This document shows, in pieces, positions 1 through 5,448 of a stretch of 6,522 bases of DNA (positions within the stretch are counted from its first letter, which is position 1; every line of letters starts with the position of its first letter). Source of the DNA: Gammaproteobacteria bacterium (GTDB lineage Bacteria; Pseudomonadota; Gammaproteobacteria; Steroidobacterales; Steroidobacteraceae); the NCBI GenBank assembly GCA_025350345.1, contig JANXYA010000112.1, forward strand, positions 1-6,522, written 5' to 3'. The notes below the pieces were generated by a model, which saw only the letters and a program-made list of their open reading frames with translations, was not told the origin of the DNA and did not search any database. Both the position numbers and the translations under genes were made by a program.

Positions 1-1
1 A

Positions 2-748
2 GTCGCCCGGCAGGTGGCCCTGCTCGAGTCCGGGGGACAGGTGGTGCAGGAAACCCGCCTCTACGATCCGGAGCGTGGCGAGACGCGTTCCATGCGTTCC
101 AAGGAGGAAGCGAATGACTATCGCTACTTCCCCGATCCCGATCTGCTGCCGGTGGTGCTCGATGAGGCGTACATCAGTGCGCTCGCCGCGCACCTCCCCG
201 AGCTGCCGGACCAGAAGGCCCGGCGCTTCAGCGCGCAGTACGAGCTGTCCGGATACGATGCGCAGGTCCTGACCGCGAGCGCCGAGCTGGCCGACTACTA
301 CGAAGCAGTCGTGCGCGAGCTGGGCGGCAATCCGAAGCTGGCGGCGAACTGGGTCGGGGGCGAGCTGGCCGCCTTCCTGAACCGCGACGGGCTCGAGATC
401 GGCGCCAGCCGCGTGGATGCCGCCTCGCTGGCTTCGCTCCTGCGCCGCATCGGCGATGGGACGATCTCCGGCAAGCTCGCCAAGGACGTCTTCGAGGGGA
501 TGTGGTCCAGCGGGCAGCAGGCGGATGCCATCATCGATGCACGCGGGCTCCGGCAGATCAGCGACGATGCTCCGATCGAGCGGGCCATCGAGGCGGTGAT
601 GGCCGCCAACCCCGGGCAACTGGCCGAATACCGCGCCGGCAAAGACAAGCTGTTCGGCTTCTTCGTCGGGCAAGTGATGAAGGCGACGCAGGGCAAGGCC
701 AACCCCGGCCGGCTCAACGAGCTGCTGAAGCTCAAGCTCAGTGGTTGA
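2..748 (+). CDS. gatB: Asp-tRNA(Asn)/Glu-tRNA(Gln) amidotransferase subunit B, C-terminal part (5' end outside window)
   Basis: GatB is the tRNA-binding and kinase-like subunit of the cytosolic GatCAB complex, which converts Glu-tRNA(Gln) and/or Asp-tRNA(Asn) to the amidated form. The frame is open from the first base, so the gene begins upstream; 248 residues are visible of a family that usually has about 475-500. The end of the catalytic domain is recognisable from RSMRSKEEANDYRYFPDPDL (visible residues 29-48), a GatB hallmark. A helical linker follows, then the YqeY-like tail domain from about residue 99 (YYEAVVRELGGNPKLAANWV). The tail ends in the typical GFFVGQVMKATQGKANP (residues 219-235). 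The TGA stop lies inside the start region of hslO, so the two are probably co-transcribed and translationally coupled. No frameshift or missing motif is seen. Which tRNA is the substrate cannot be decided from this fragment. Confidence 0.97.
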   Translation, partial: VARQVALLESGGQVVQETRLYDPERGETRSMRSKEEANDYRYFPDPDLLPVVLDEAYISALAAHLPELPDQKARRFSAQYELSGYDAQVLTASAELADYYEAVVRELGGNPKLAANWVGGELAAFLNRDGLEIGASRVDAASLASLLRRIGDGTISGKLAKDVFEGMWSSGQQADAIIDARGLRQISDDAPIERAIEAVMAANPGQLAEYRAGKDKLFGFFVGQVMKATQGKANPGRLNELLKLKLSG

Positions 749-1652
749 CGAGCCGACGGCCGGAGAGTTGCGCCGCTTTGTGCTCGAGGCACAGCCCCTG
801 CGCGGACAATGGGTGCGCCTCGGTTCCGCATGGCGCGATCTGCGCGCCTGCCGCAGCTATCCGCCGGTGGTCGCCTCGCTCCTGGGCGAGGCCGCGACGG
901 CCGCCGTGCTGCTGGCCGCGACGCTGAAGTTCGAGGGCACCCTGACCCTGCAGATCGCGGGCAGTGGGCGTGTCAGGCTCCTGGTGGCGCAGTGCACGGA
1001 TCAATTCCAGCTCCGTGCCGTCGCCAACCACGATCTCGCCGCGACCGAAGCCGTCGGGTTTAGCGAACTGGTTGGCGCCGGGCGCCTGGTCGTCACCGTG
1101 CAGTCCGAGCAGACCAGCGCCAACTACCAGGGCATCGTGCCCCTGGAGGGCGAGAATCTGGCCGCCTGCCTGGAACGCTACTTCGAGAGTTCGGAGCAGC
1201 TGCCGACCCGGCTGCTGCTGGCGGCCGACGGCGAGCGGGCCGGCGGCATGCTGCTGCAGAAACTCCCCTCAGCGACAGTGGGTGGCGAAGGTTCGGGTGC
1301 GCTGCTGCAGCAGGCCTGGGAAGAGCTGCGCGCCGGCCTCGATTCGCTGTCGCCCGAGCAGCTGCTGGCCGCCGCTGCGGAAGATTCCCTGCGCCGTGTA
1401 TTCGGTGCCCACGATTGCCGGCTGTTCGGACCCACCGCGGTGCGCTTTGCCTGCCGCTGCAGCAACGCGCGCGTCGCCAGCCTGGTCAAATCGCTGGGGG
1501 TGGAGGAAGCCCGCGCGGCCCTCGCCTCCGAGGGCGCGCTCACGGTGACCTGCGAATTCTGCGGTCGCGACTACCGCTACGACGCGGTGGACATCGCCCA
1601 GCTGTTCGCCGCCGATGGCGTCGTGCAGCCGCCGCCGAGCGGCTACAACTAG
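741..1652 (+). CDS. hslO: Hsp33 redox-regulated molecular chaperone
   Basis: Hsp33 is a cytosolic holdase chaperone, inactive when reduced and zinc-bound, and activated by oxidation plus unfolding. The 303-residue product matches the family length (about 290-300). Residues 11-170 resemble the N-terminal Hsp33 fold (SYPPVVASLLGEAATAAVLLAATLKFEG at 39-66, split here as SYPPVVASLLGE and AATAAVLLAATLKFEG, then YQGIVPLEGENLAACLERYF at 129-148). The C-terminal redox switch is intact: a CxC pair at Cys238/Cys240 and a CxxC pair at Cys271/Cys274, the four zinc ligands. The start chosen is GTG at 741, which gives the expected N-terminus and overlaps the end of gatB by 8 bases. No strong Shine-Dalgarno is visible, only a GAAG about 10 bases upstream, so coupling to gatB translation is plausible. 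A downstream start would remove conserved residues. The gene ends 16 bases before the convergent yhhQ. Confidence 0.96.
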   Translation: MVDEPTAGELRRFVLEAQPLRGQWVRLGSAWRDLRACRSYPPVVASLLGEAATAAVLLAATLKFEGTLTLQIAGSGRVRLLVAQCTDQFQLRAVANHDLAATEAVGFSELVGAGRLVVTVQSEQTSANYQGIVPLEGENLAACLERYFESSEQLPTRLLLAADGERAGGMLLQKLPSATVGGEGSGALLQQAWEELRAGLDSLSPEQLLAAAAEDSLRRVFGAHDCRLFGPTAVRFACRCSNARVASLVKSLGVEEARAALASEGALTVTCEFCGRDYRYDAVDIAQLFAADGVVQPPPSGYN

Positions 1653-1668
1653 GGCTGGAGCAGCGGGT

Positions 1669-2379
1669 TCAGGCCCGCAGGGAAAACGGCGTGAAGTCGG
1701 TGTCCGTATCGTAGTAATCCTCCTGCTCCGCGCGCTTGAGGAAGGCGACGACGCGATAGGTGACCGGCGTGATGACGACTTCCCACCCTGTCTTGAGCAA
1801 GTATTGGTGGAACATCACCGTAAGCAGAAAGCTGTTGTCCAGGACCCCATAGAAGGCGATCGTGTAGAAAAGGCCTGAATCGACCGCTTCGCCGCAAACC
1901 GTCGAGCCGATGATGCGTGTCCACAGCCAGCGCCCGCGCGTCCTGATCTTCATCTTCGCGAGCACGTAGCTGTTGACGAAGGAGCCGCTCCAGAACGCGA
2001 TGATCGAGGCGCCGACGATGCGCCAGGTGTTGCCGAAGATCGCTTCGACGCTGGCCTGTTTGTCACGCCACTCGGGGGCGGGTGGCAAAGCCACGATCAC
2101 CCATGCCATGAATGCGGCGAAGGCGAGTGCCGCGAATCCGGCCCACACGCAGCGACGGTCACGAGCGTAACCGTACACCTCCGTGAGGATGTCACCAAAG
2201 ACGTAGGAGAGCGGGAAGAACAGCACGCCCGCGAAGAAACTGAAATCCGTCCCCATCACCGGTATATGCACGATGGCGGCTTTTGCCGGGCCGATCAGGT
2301 TCGCGCACAGCAGGATGCACACGTACGCGGCCATGATCAGGTCGTAGTAGCGGTAGTGACGCTCGGGCTTCGCGCTCAT
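1669..2379 (-). CDS. yhhQ: Queuosine precursor transporter, YhhQ/VUT family (DUF165)
   Basis: Members of this inner-membrane family (Pfam Vut_1, formerly DUF165) import queuosine precursors such as preQ0/preQ1 for tRNA modification; E. coli YhhQ is the characterised example. The 236-residue product has the family length and about six hydrophobic segments, roughly at residues 13-33, 44-62, 78-98, 121-141, 155-178 and 183-208. The family signature FFPLSYVFGDILTEVYGYAR lies at about residues 54-73, and a second conserved block, STVCGEAVDSGLFYTIAFYG, at 159-178. The ATG at 2379 gives a short polar N-terminus before the first membrane segment; no clear Shine-Dalgarno precedes it. The DUF4197 gene ends 28 bases upstream on the same strand, so read-through is likely. 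I see no preQ1 riboswitch-like element in that gap. The substrate is assigned from the family and cannot be read from the sequence. Confidence 0.93.
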   Translation of the reverse strand: MSAKPERHYRYYDLIMAAYVCILLCANLIGPAKAAIVHIPVMGTDFSFFAGVLFFPLSYVFGDILTEVYGYARDRRCVWAGFAALAFAAFMAWVIVALPPAPEWRDKQASVEAIFGNTWRIVGASIIAFWSGSFVNSYVLAKMKIRTRGRWLWTRIIGSTVCGEAVDSGLFYTIAFYGVLDNSFLLTVMFHQYLLKTGWEVVITPVTYRVVAFLKRAEQEDYYDTDTDFTPFSLRA

Positions 2380-2407
2380 TCGTGGGTGTCCGATCGCGTG
2401 CGATGGG

Positions 2408-3124
2408 CTACTGCGCGCCGAAGACCTTGCGGATGATCGCGCTCGCCTGGCCGAGCGGATCCTTGCGGATGGCGCGCTCTTCGTCGGCCATCACGATGAA
2501 CAGGCCGTCGAGTGCCTTGTCGGTCACGTAGTCGTCCATGTTGGCCTCGCTGCTGTCAAGCAGCCCATACTCGGCGGCCTGGCCGGCGTACTTGTCGTAG
2601 AGTCCCGCCAGCTTCACTTTTGCGGTGGCGCGGGCGACGATTGGCTTGAAGGTGCTCCGAAGTTCATCGCCTGCACTGCGCCGGAAATACTGAGTCGCCG
2701 AATCCTCGCCGCCGACGAGGATGCCCTTGGCGTCGGCCAGCGTCATATTGCGCAGCGATTTCCTCAGGACCGGCGCCGCCTCGCTGACTGCGGCCTCGGC
2801 GGCGTGATTGAGGCTGGCCTTGAGCTCGTCCGCATCGCCGCCACGCCCAAGCAGCCGCAGGGCGGACTCTACCTGGCGAAATGCCGAGGGCAGCGGAATC
2901 GTAACCTCAGGGTTGCCAAGGAACCCATCGGCGGCACCCAGCTGCTTGACGGCCCTGTTGACGCTCTGGGACAGGGCGGCCTTGAGCCCCACGGAGGCAT
3001 CCTTCGAGCTGAGTGCATCGAGCGCGCCGGCACCCGCGCAGACCGGTACGAGGGCTCCGCCCAGGGCGATCCTGGCAAGCAACGCCCACAAAGCGAGACG
3101 ATGAGGCTGCTTGGTATTTCTCAA
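2408..3124 (-). CDS. Secreted DUF4197 domain protein (TTG start)
   Basis: This is a conserved proteobacterial protein of unknown function (DUF4197, Pfam PF13852), predicted periplasmic. The frame is open upstream to 3391 inside mtgA, but that extension is proline/arginine-rich and does not look like protein. The start chosen is TTG at 3124: it has a GGGGAG Shine-Dalgarno 8 bases upstream and yields a signal peptide (MRNTKQPHR, then a hydrophobic run of about residues 10-30, with likely cleavage near Ala-Gly-Ala at 30-33). The product is 238 residues. Family features include GLKAALSQSVNRAVKQLGAA (46-65), DGFLGNPEVTIPLPSAF (66-82), NHAAEAAVSEAAPVL (106-120), NMTLADAKGILVGGEDSATQ (126-145), and a C-terminal block with ALDGLF (204-209) and EERAIRKDPLG (215-225). 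Cys29 is not in a proper lipobox (V-P-V-C), so a lipoprotein is unlikely. There is no known enzymatic motif. It lies between mtgA and yhhQ on the same strand. Confidence 0.9.
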   Translation of the reverse strand: MRNTKQPHRLALWALLARIALGGALVPVCAGAGALDALSSKDASVGLKAALSQSVNRAVKQLGAADGFLGNPEVTIPLPSAFRQVESALRLLGRGGDADELKASLNHAAEAAVSEAAPVLRKSLRNMTLADAKGILVGGEDSATQYFRRSAGDELRSTFKPIVARATAKVKLAGLYDKYAGQAAEYGLLDSSEANMDDYVTDKALDGLFIVMADEERAIRKDPLGQASAIIRKVFGAQ

Positions 3125-3132
3125 ACTGGAAT

Positions 3133-3138
3133 CTCCCC
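3133..3138 (-). promoter_or_regulatory. Shine-Dalgarno for the DUF4197 gene
   Basis: On the minus strand GGGGAG lies 8 bases ahead of the TTG at 3124. It decides the start: no in-frame ATG exists between the upstream stop-free region and the conserved domain, and only this TTG combines a good ribosome site with a complete signal peptide. Confidence 0.7.
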
Positions 3139-3205
3139 GAAGCTCTCGGTAGTGCAAGTGCGGCCACCATCTTAAGGGGCCGCCACCGCCTTGGCACCTA
3201 TGTCG

Positions 3206-3220
3206 TCGCCTGCCAGGCGA
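3206..3220. repeat. 15-base palindrome (7-base arms, 1-base centre)
   Basis: TCGCCTG-C-CAGGCGA is a perfect inverted repeat 82 bases upstream of the DUF4197 TTG start. It could be an operator half-site pair or, in RNA, a 6-pair GC-rich stem with a 3-base loop. No run of T follows on either strand, so it is not a standard intrinsic terminator. In a GC-rich genome it could also be chance. Confidence 0.35.
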
Positions 3221-3275
3221 TACGCTTGTCAGCGCAAGGCCTGCTCTCGCGCGCCTGATTCCTGGCCGAAGTCCC

Positions 3276-4001
3276 TCAGGGCCGCCGTGTGGTCTCGGCT
3301 TCGATGGAGTCAAGGTAGGCGGTGCCGCCGAGTTCCGCCATCTGCTGTGCAATCCACTCGCGCCGGGCCTGCACGTAGGCCGAGGGCGCATCGACGTGCA
3401 GGCGGCGCGGGCTGGGCAGCACGGCGGCGAGCAGTGCCGCGTCGGCGCGGTTCAGGCGCCGGGCGTTCTCGTGAAAATAGCGCAGCGCGGCAGCCTGCAC
3501 GCCGTAGATGCCGCGACCGAACTCGGCGATATTCAGATAGACCTCGAGTATGCGTTCCTTGGGCCAGCACCACTCGATGAGCAGGGTAAGGCCGGCCTCC
3601 AGGCCCTTGCGGAAATACCCGCCTCCGGCCCATAGAAAAAGGTTCTTCGCCACCTGCTGCGAGATCGTGCTGGCGCCGCGCGCATGGCGGCTGCTGGCAT
3701 TGTGGCGCACGGCCTCGCGGATCGAGTTGAAGTCGAAGCCGGCATGAAACGGAAACTGCTGGTCCTCGGAGGCAATGACCGCCAGCGCGGCCTGCGCGGA
3801 GATCTGCTCCAGATCGACCCACTGGTAATGCGTCGCGTAGTCGTGCTCGCCGGCGATCATCGCCGTGAAGCTCGATTCGATCATGAACGCGCTGGTCGGC
3901 GGGTTCAGCCAGCGCAGCGCGAACACGGTCAGCGCCACCAGTGTCGCCACGACCAGCACCGAGTACAGCAGGCCACGCGCGAGGCGGCGCAGCAATCGCA
4001 T
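3276..4001 (-). CDS. mtgA: Monofunctional biosynthetic peptidoglycan transglycosylase
   Basis: MtgA polymerises lipid II into glycan strands at the outer face of the inner membrane; it is a GT51 glycosyltransferase without a transpeptidase domain. The 241-residue length fits the family. One N-terminal membrane anchor spans about residues 10-30, followed by the family-typical LNPPTSAFM. GT51 motifs are in order: motif 1 EDQQFPFHAGFDF with catalytic Glu79; motif 2 GASTISQQVAKNLFL (109-123); motif 3 RKGLE with the second essential Glu at 135; motif 4 KERILEVYLNIAEFGRGIYG (148-167); and AALLAAVLPSPRR (188-200). All key residues are present. The ATG at 4001 lies 15 bases after the ppiB stop, so co-transcription is likely; the Shine-Dalgarno is weak (AGGGG overlapping the ppiB stop, about 11 bases upstream). 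A 151-base gap follows before the DUF4197 gene. Confidence 0.97.
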   Translation of the reverse strand: MRLLRRLARGLLYSVLVVATLVALTVFALRWLNPPTSAFMIESSFTAMIAGEHDYATHYQWVDLEQISAQAALAVIASEDQQFPFHAGFDFNSIREAVRHNASSRHARGASTISQQVAKNLFLWAGGGYFRKGLEAGLTLLIEWCWPKERILEVYLNIAEFGRGIYGVQAAALRYFHENARRLNRADAALLAAVLPSPRRLHVDAPSAYVQARREWIAQQMAELGGTAYLDSIEAETTRRP

Positions 4002-4016
4002 GGGTAGCGGCAGCCC

Positions 4017-4511
4017 CTAGGCCGGCGCCTTCACGCGGCGGGCACTGTTGATGACGACGTCTTCCATCGGCGCGTCCGTATAGCCCTTGCGCCGACCGGT
4101 CGGGACGGCCGCGATCTTGTCGACGACCTCCAGGCCTTCGACGACGCGGCCGAAGACCGCGTAGCCGTGATGGCCGGGGCGGTGATCGAGGAAATCGTTG
4201 TCCTTGAGATTCACGAAGAACTGCGAGGTGGCGCTGTGCGGGGAGTCGGTGCGCGCCATGGACAGGGTGCCGCGCTCGTTGAGCAGGCCGTTGGCGGCCT
4301 CGTTCCGGACCGGCGGGCGCGTGGCCTTCTGCGAGAAATCAGCCGTCAGGCCGCCGCCCTGGATCACGAAGCCCGCCACGATGCGGTGAAAGATCGTGCC
4401 GTCGAAGAAGCCGTCGTCAACATACTGACGGAAATTCGCAACCGTCAGCGGCGCATCGTTGTCGAACAGTTCAACGGTGAAGCCGCCGTGGGTCGTTTCA
4501 AAACGTATCAT
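4017..4511 (-). CDS. ppiB: Cytosolic cyclophilin-type peptidyl-prolyl cis-trans isomerase
   Basis: The product catalyses cis-trans isomerisation of X-Pro bonds during protein folding. It has 164 residues and no signal peptide, matching cytosolic PpiB rather than periplasmic PpiA. The sequence follows the cyclophilin fold: DGTIFHRIVAGFVIQGGG (37-54) holds the catalytic Arg43 and Gln51; SMARTDSPHSATSQFFVNL (84-102) and FLDH (107-110) follow; FGRVVEGLEVVDKI (120-133) completes the active-site half. The position equivalent to Trp121 of human cyclophilin A is Phe107, as is usual in bacterial members, which are weakly sensitive to cyclosporin. The start ATG at 4511 is 16 bases after the prmC stop; no Shine-Dalgarno is obvious, and a 6-base inverted repeat fills the gap. 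It probably forms an operon with prmC and mtgA. Confidence 0.96.
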   Translation of the reverse strand: MIRFETTHGGFTVELFDNDAPLTVANFRQYVDDGFFDGTIFHRIVAGFVIQGGGLTADFSQKATRPPVRNEAANGLLNERGTLSMARTDSPHSATSQFFVNLKDNDFLDHRPGHHGYAVFGRVVEGLEVVDKIAAVPTGRRKGYTDAPMEDVVINSARRVKAPA

Positions 4512-4512
4512 G

Positions 4513-4527
4513 TTGATGGCTCATCAA
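4513..4527 (-). repeat. 6-base inverted repeat in the prmC-ppiB gap
   Basis: TTGATG (4513-4518) and CATCAA (4522-4527) are perfect inverted copies with a 3-base spacer. In the minus-strand mRNA they would form a small hairpin ending 1 base before the ppiB AUG, in the place where the ribosome binding site should be. The stem is AU-rich and short, so its effect may be slight. Confidence 0.35.
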
Positions 4528-5394
4528 TCAGAGTGGGGCCGCGGCTGGCCACTGCGCCTCGGTGACGCGCGGCAGTCCTGCCAGGTCAATGTGGCAGCGT
4601 ACGTGACCGAAGCCATGGGCCACAAGCAACTCCGCTACGACCGCTCCCTGCCCGGCACCGTGCTCGAGCACCAGATGGCTGTTCGGGTGCAGGTGCGCGG
4701 GGGCGCCGGCCACGACGGTGGCCAGATCCGCCAGGCCGCCCTGGCCGGCGACCAGCGCAGTCTGCGGCTCGTGCCGCAGCGCGGCATCGTCCAGTGCCGG
4801 ATCATCGGCGGCCATATAGGGCGGGTTGCAGGCCAGCAGATGAAAGCGTCGGCCGCCCAGCGGCGCGAACCACTCGCCGTTGAGGAATTCGACGTTGGTG
4901 ATCGCCAGTGCGCTCGCGTTGGCCGCGGCAACGGCCAGTGCTGCCGCGGAACGATCGGTGGCGGTGATCCGCCAGTGCGGCCGTTCGTGCGCGAGCGCGA
5001 GCGCAATGGCTCCCGAGCCGGTGCCGAGGTCGGCGACGTCGGCGGCGGCGTTGCCCAGCAGGGCCAGCGCGCGCTCAACCACCAGCTCCGTTTCCGGGCG
5101 CGGCACGAGCACGGACGGCGAAACCTTCAGATCAAGCGACCAGAATTCACGCCGGCCGATGAGGTAGGCGAGCGGCTCGCCCCGAGCGCGACGCGCCACG
5201 TACTCCTCGAATTCGGCCAGCGCCGTGGACGCAACCGGCGCTGCGCCTTCGGCGAGCAGCCAGCTGCGGGAGCGGTTCATCGAAAATCCGAGCAGCAGCT
5301 GCGCATCCAGCGCAGCACTGTCCGAAGGCCGGAGCCGGGTCGTCGCCCCGGCGAGGGCGGCGGCAACGGTGAGCGGTGCTTGCTCTGGATTCAT
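4528..5394 (-). CDS. prmC: Peptide chain release factor N5-glutamine methyltransferase
   Basis: PrmC (HemK) methylates the Gln of the GGQ motif in release factors RF1 and RF2 using S-adenosylmethionine, raising termination efficiency. The 288-residue product has the usual length. The N-terminal helical domain covers about residues 1-85, with LAYLIGRREFWSLDLKVSP at 75-93. The linker VLVPRPETELVVERAL (95-110) leads to the methyltransferase core: SAM motif ADLGTGSGAIALAL (121-134), acidic Asp147 after beta-2, and the substrate-binding NPPY (190-193). The frame stays open upstream to 5916, but that extension is antisense to the membrane-protein gene and is Gln/Arg-rich noise; ATG at 5394 gives the correct N-terminus. 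There is no Shine-Dalgarno. Its substrate gene prfA lies nearby on the same strand, separated by one opposite-strand gene. ppiB follows after 16 bases. Confidence 0.96.
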   Translation of the reverse strand: MNPEQAPLTVAAALAGATTRLRPSDSAALDAQLLLGFSMNRSRSWLLAEGAAPVASTALAEFEEYVARRARGEPLAYLIGRREFWSLDLKVSPSVLVPRPETELVVERALALLGNAAADVADLGTGSGAIALALAHERPHWRITATDRSAAALAVAAANASALAITNVEFLNGEWFAPLGGRRFHLLACNPPYMAADDPALDDAALRHEPQTALVAGQGGLADLATVVAGAPAHLHPNSHLVLEHGAGQGAVVAELLVAHGFGHVRCHIDLAGLPRVTEAQWPAAAPL

Positions 5395-5401
5395 GCCGGT
5401 G

Positions 5402-5407
5402 ATGATA
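5402..5407 (-). promoter_or_regulatory. Candidate -10 box for prmC
   Basis: TATCAT on the minus strand matches the sigma-70 -10 consensus at five of six positions and lies 7 bases before the prmC ATG, in the 54-base gap between two divergent genes. No convincing -35 box is seen 16-18 bases upstream. If it is real, transcription would start at or very near the A of the start codon, giving a leaderless message. Confidence 0.35.
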
Positions 5408-5435
5408 GATTGCGCGCCTGTTTGCTTCGCCGGAT

Positions 5436-5442
5436 GAGGGAG
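5436..5442 (+). promoter_or_regulatory. Shine-Dalgarno for the membrane-protein gene
   Basis: GAGGGAG stands 6 bases before the ATG at 5449. It favours this ATG over the in-frame ATG at 5434, which overlaps the ribosome site itself and has no good site of its own. Confidence 0.7.
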
Positions 5443-5448
5443 TTTCGC

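Larger units (their letters stand above)
3125..3275. other. 151-base gap between mtgA and the DUF4197 gene
   Basis: This is the longest gene-free stretch in the window. It contains the Shine-Dalgarno of the DUF4197 gene at its left end, a 15-base palindrome at 3206-3220, and a minus-strand TAAGAT near 3170 that resembles a -10 box but has no good -35 box at the right distance. Its size suggests that DUF4197-yhhQ could have its own promoter, or that a processing or regulatory signal lies here. No terminator with a U-tract is visible after mtgA. Confidence 0.5.

Noticed and set aside
298..831. 177-codon minus-strand frame antisense to gatB and the start of hslO
   Set aside because: It lies opposite strongly conserved gatB sequence, is Ser/Pro/Ala/Arg-rich and has no recognisable domain; typical of antisense frames in GC-rich DNA.
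964..1548. 194-codon + strand frame inside hslO
   Set aside because: Shifted frame of a well-supported gene; composition is Pro/Arg/Ser/Cys-rich with no domain.
2380..2407. Possible preQ1 riboswitch ahead of yhhQ
   Set aside because: The gap is only 28 bases and shows no preQ1-I-like stem with an A-rich tail; too short for the known classes unless it reached into the preceding gene.
3084..3098. Lipoprotein signal at Cys29 of the DUF4197 protein
   Set aside because: The residues before Cys are V-P-V, which do not fit the lipobox; an ordinary signal peptidase I site is more likely.
3165..3172. TAAGAT as a -10 box for the DUF4197 gene
   Set aside because: Only a partial match and no acceptable -35 hexamer 16-18 bases upstream; not listed as a promoter.
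3310..3822. 170-codon minus-strand frame within mtgA
   Set aside because: Same strand as mtgA but another frame; Arg/Ala-rich shadow, while mtgA carries all GT51 motifs.
4167..4565. 132-codon + strand frame antisense to ppiB
   Set aside because: Fully opposite a conserved cyclophilin gene; no Shine-Dalgarno and no recognisable domain.
4635..5078. 147-codon minus-strand frame within prmC
   Set aside because: Alternate frame of prmC, Trp/Arg/Pro-rich, no domain.
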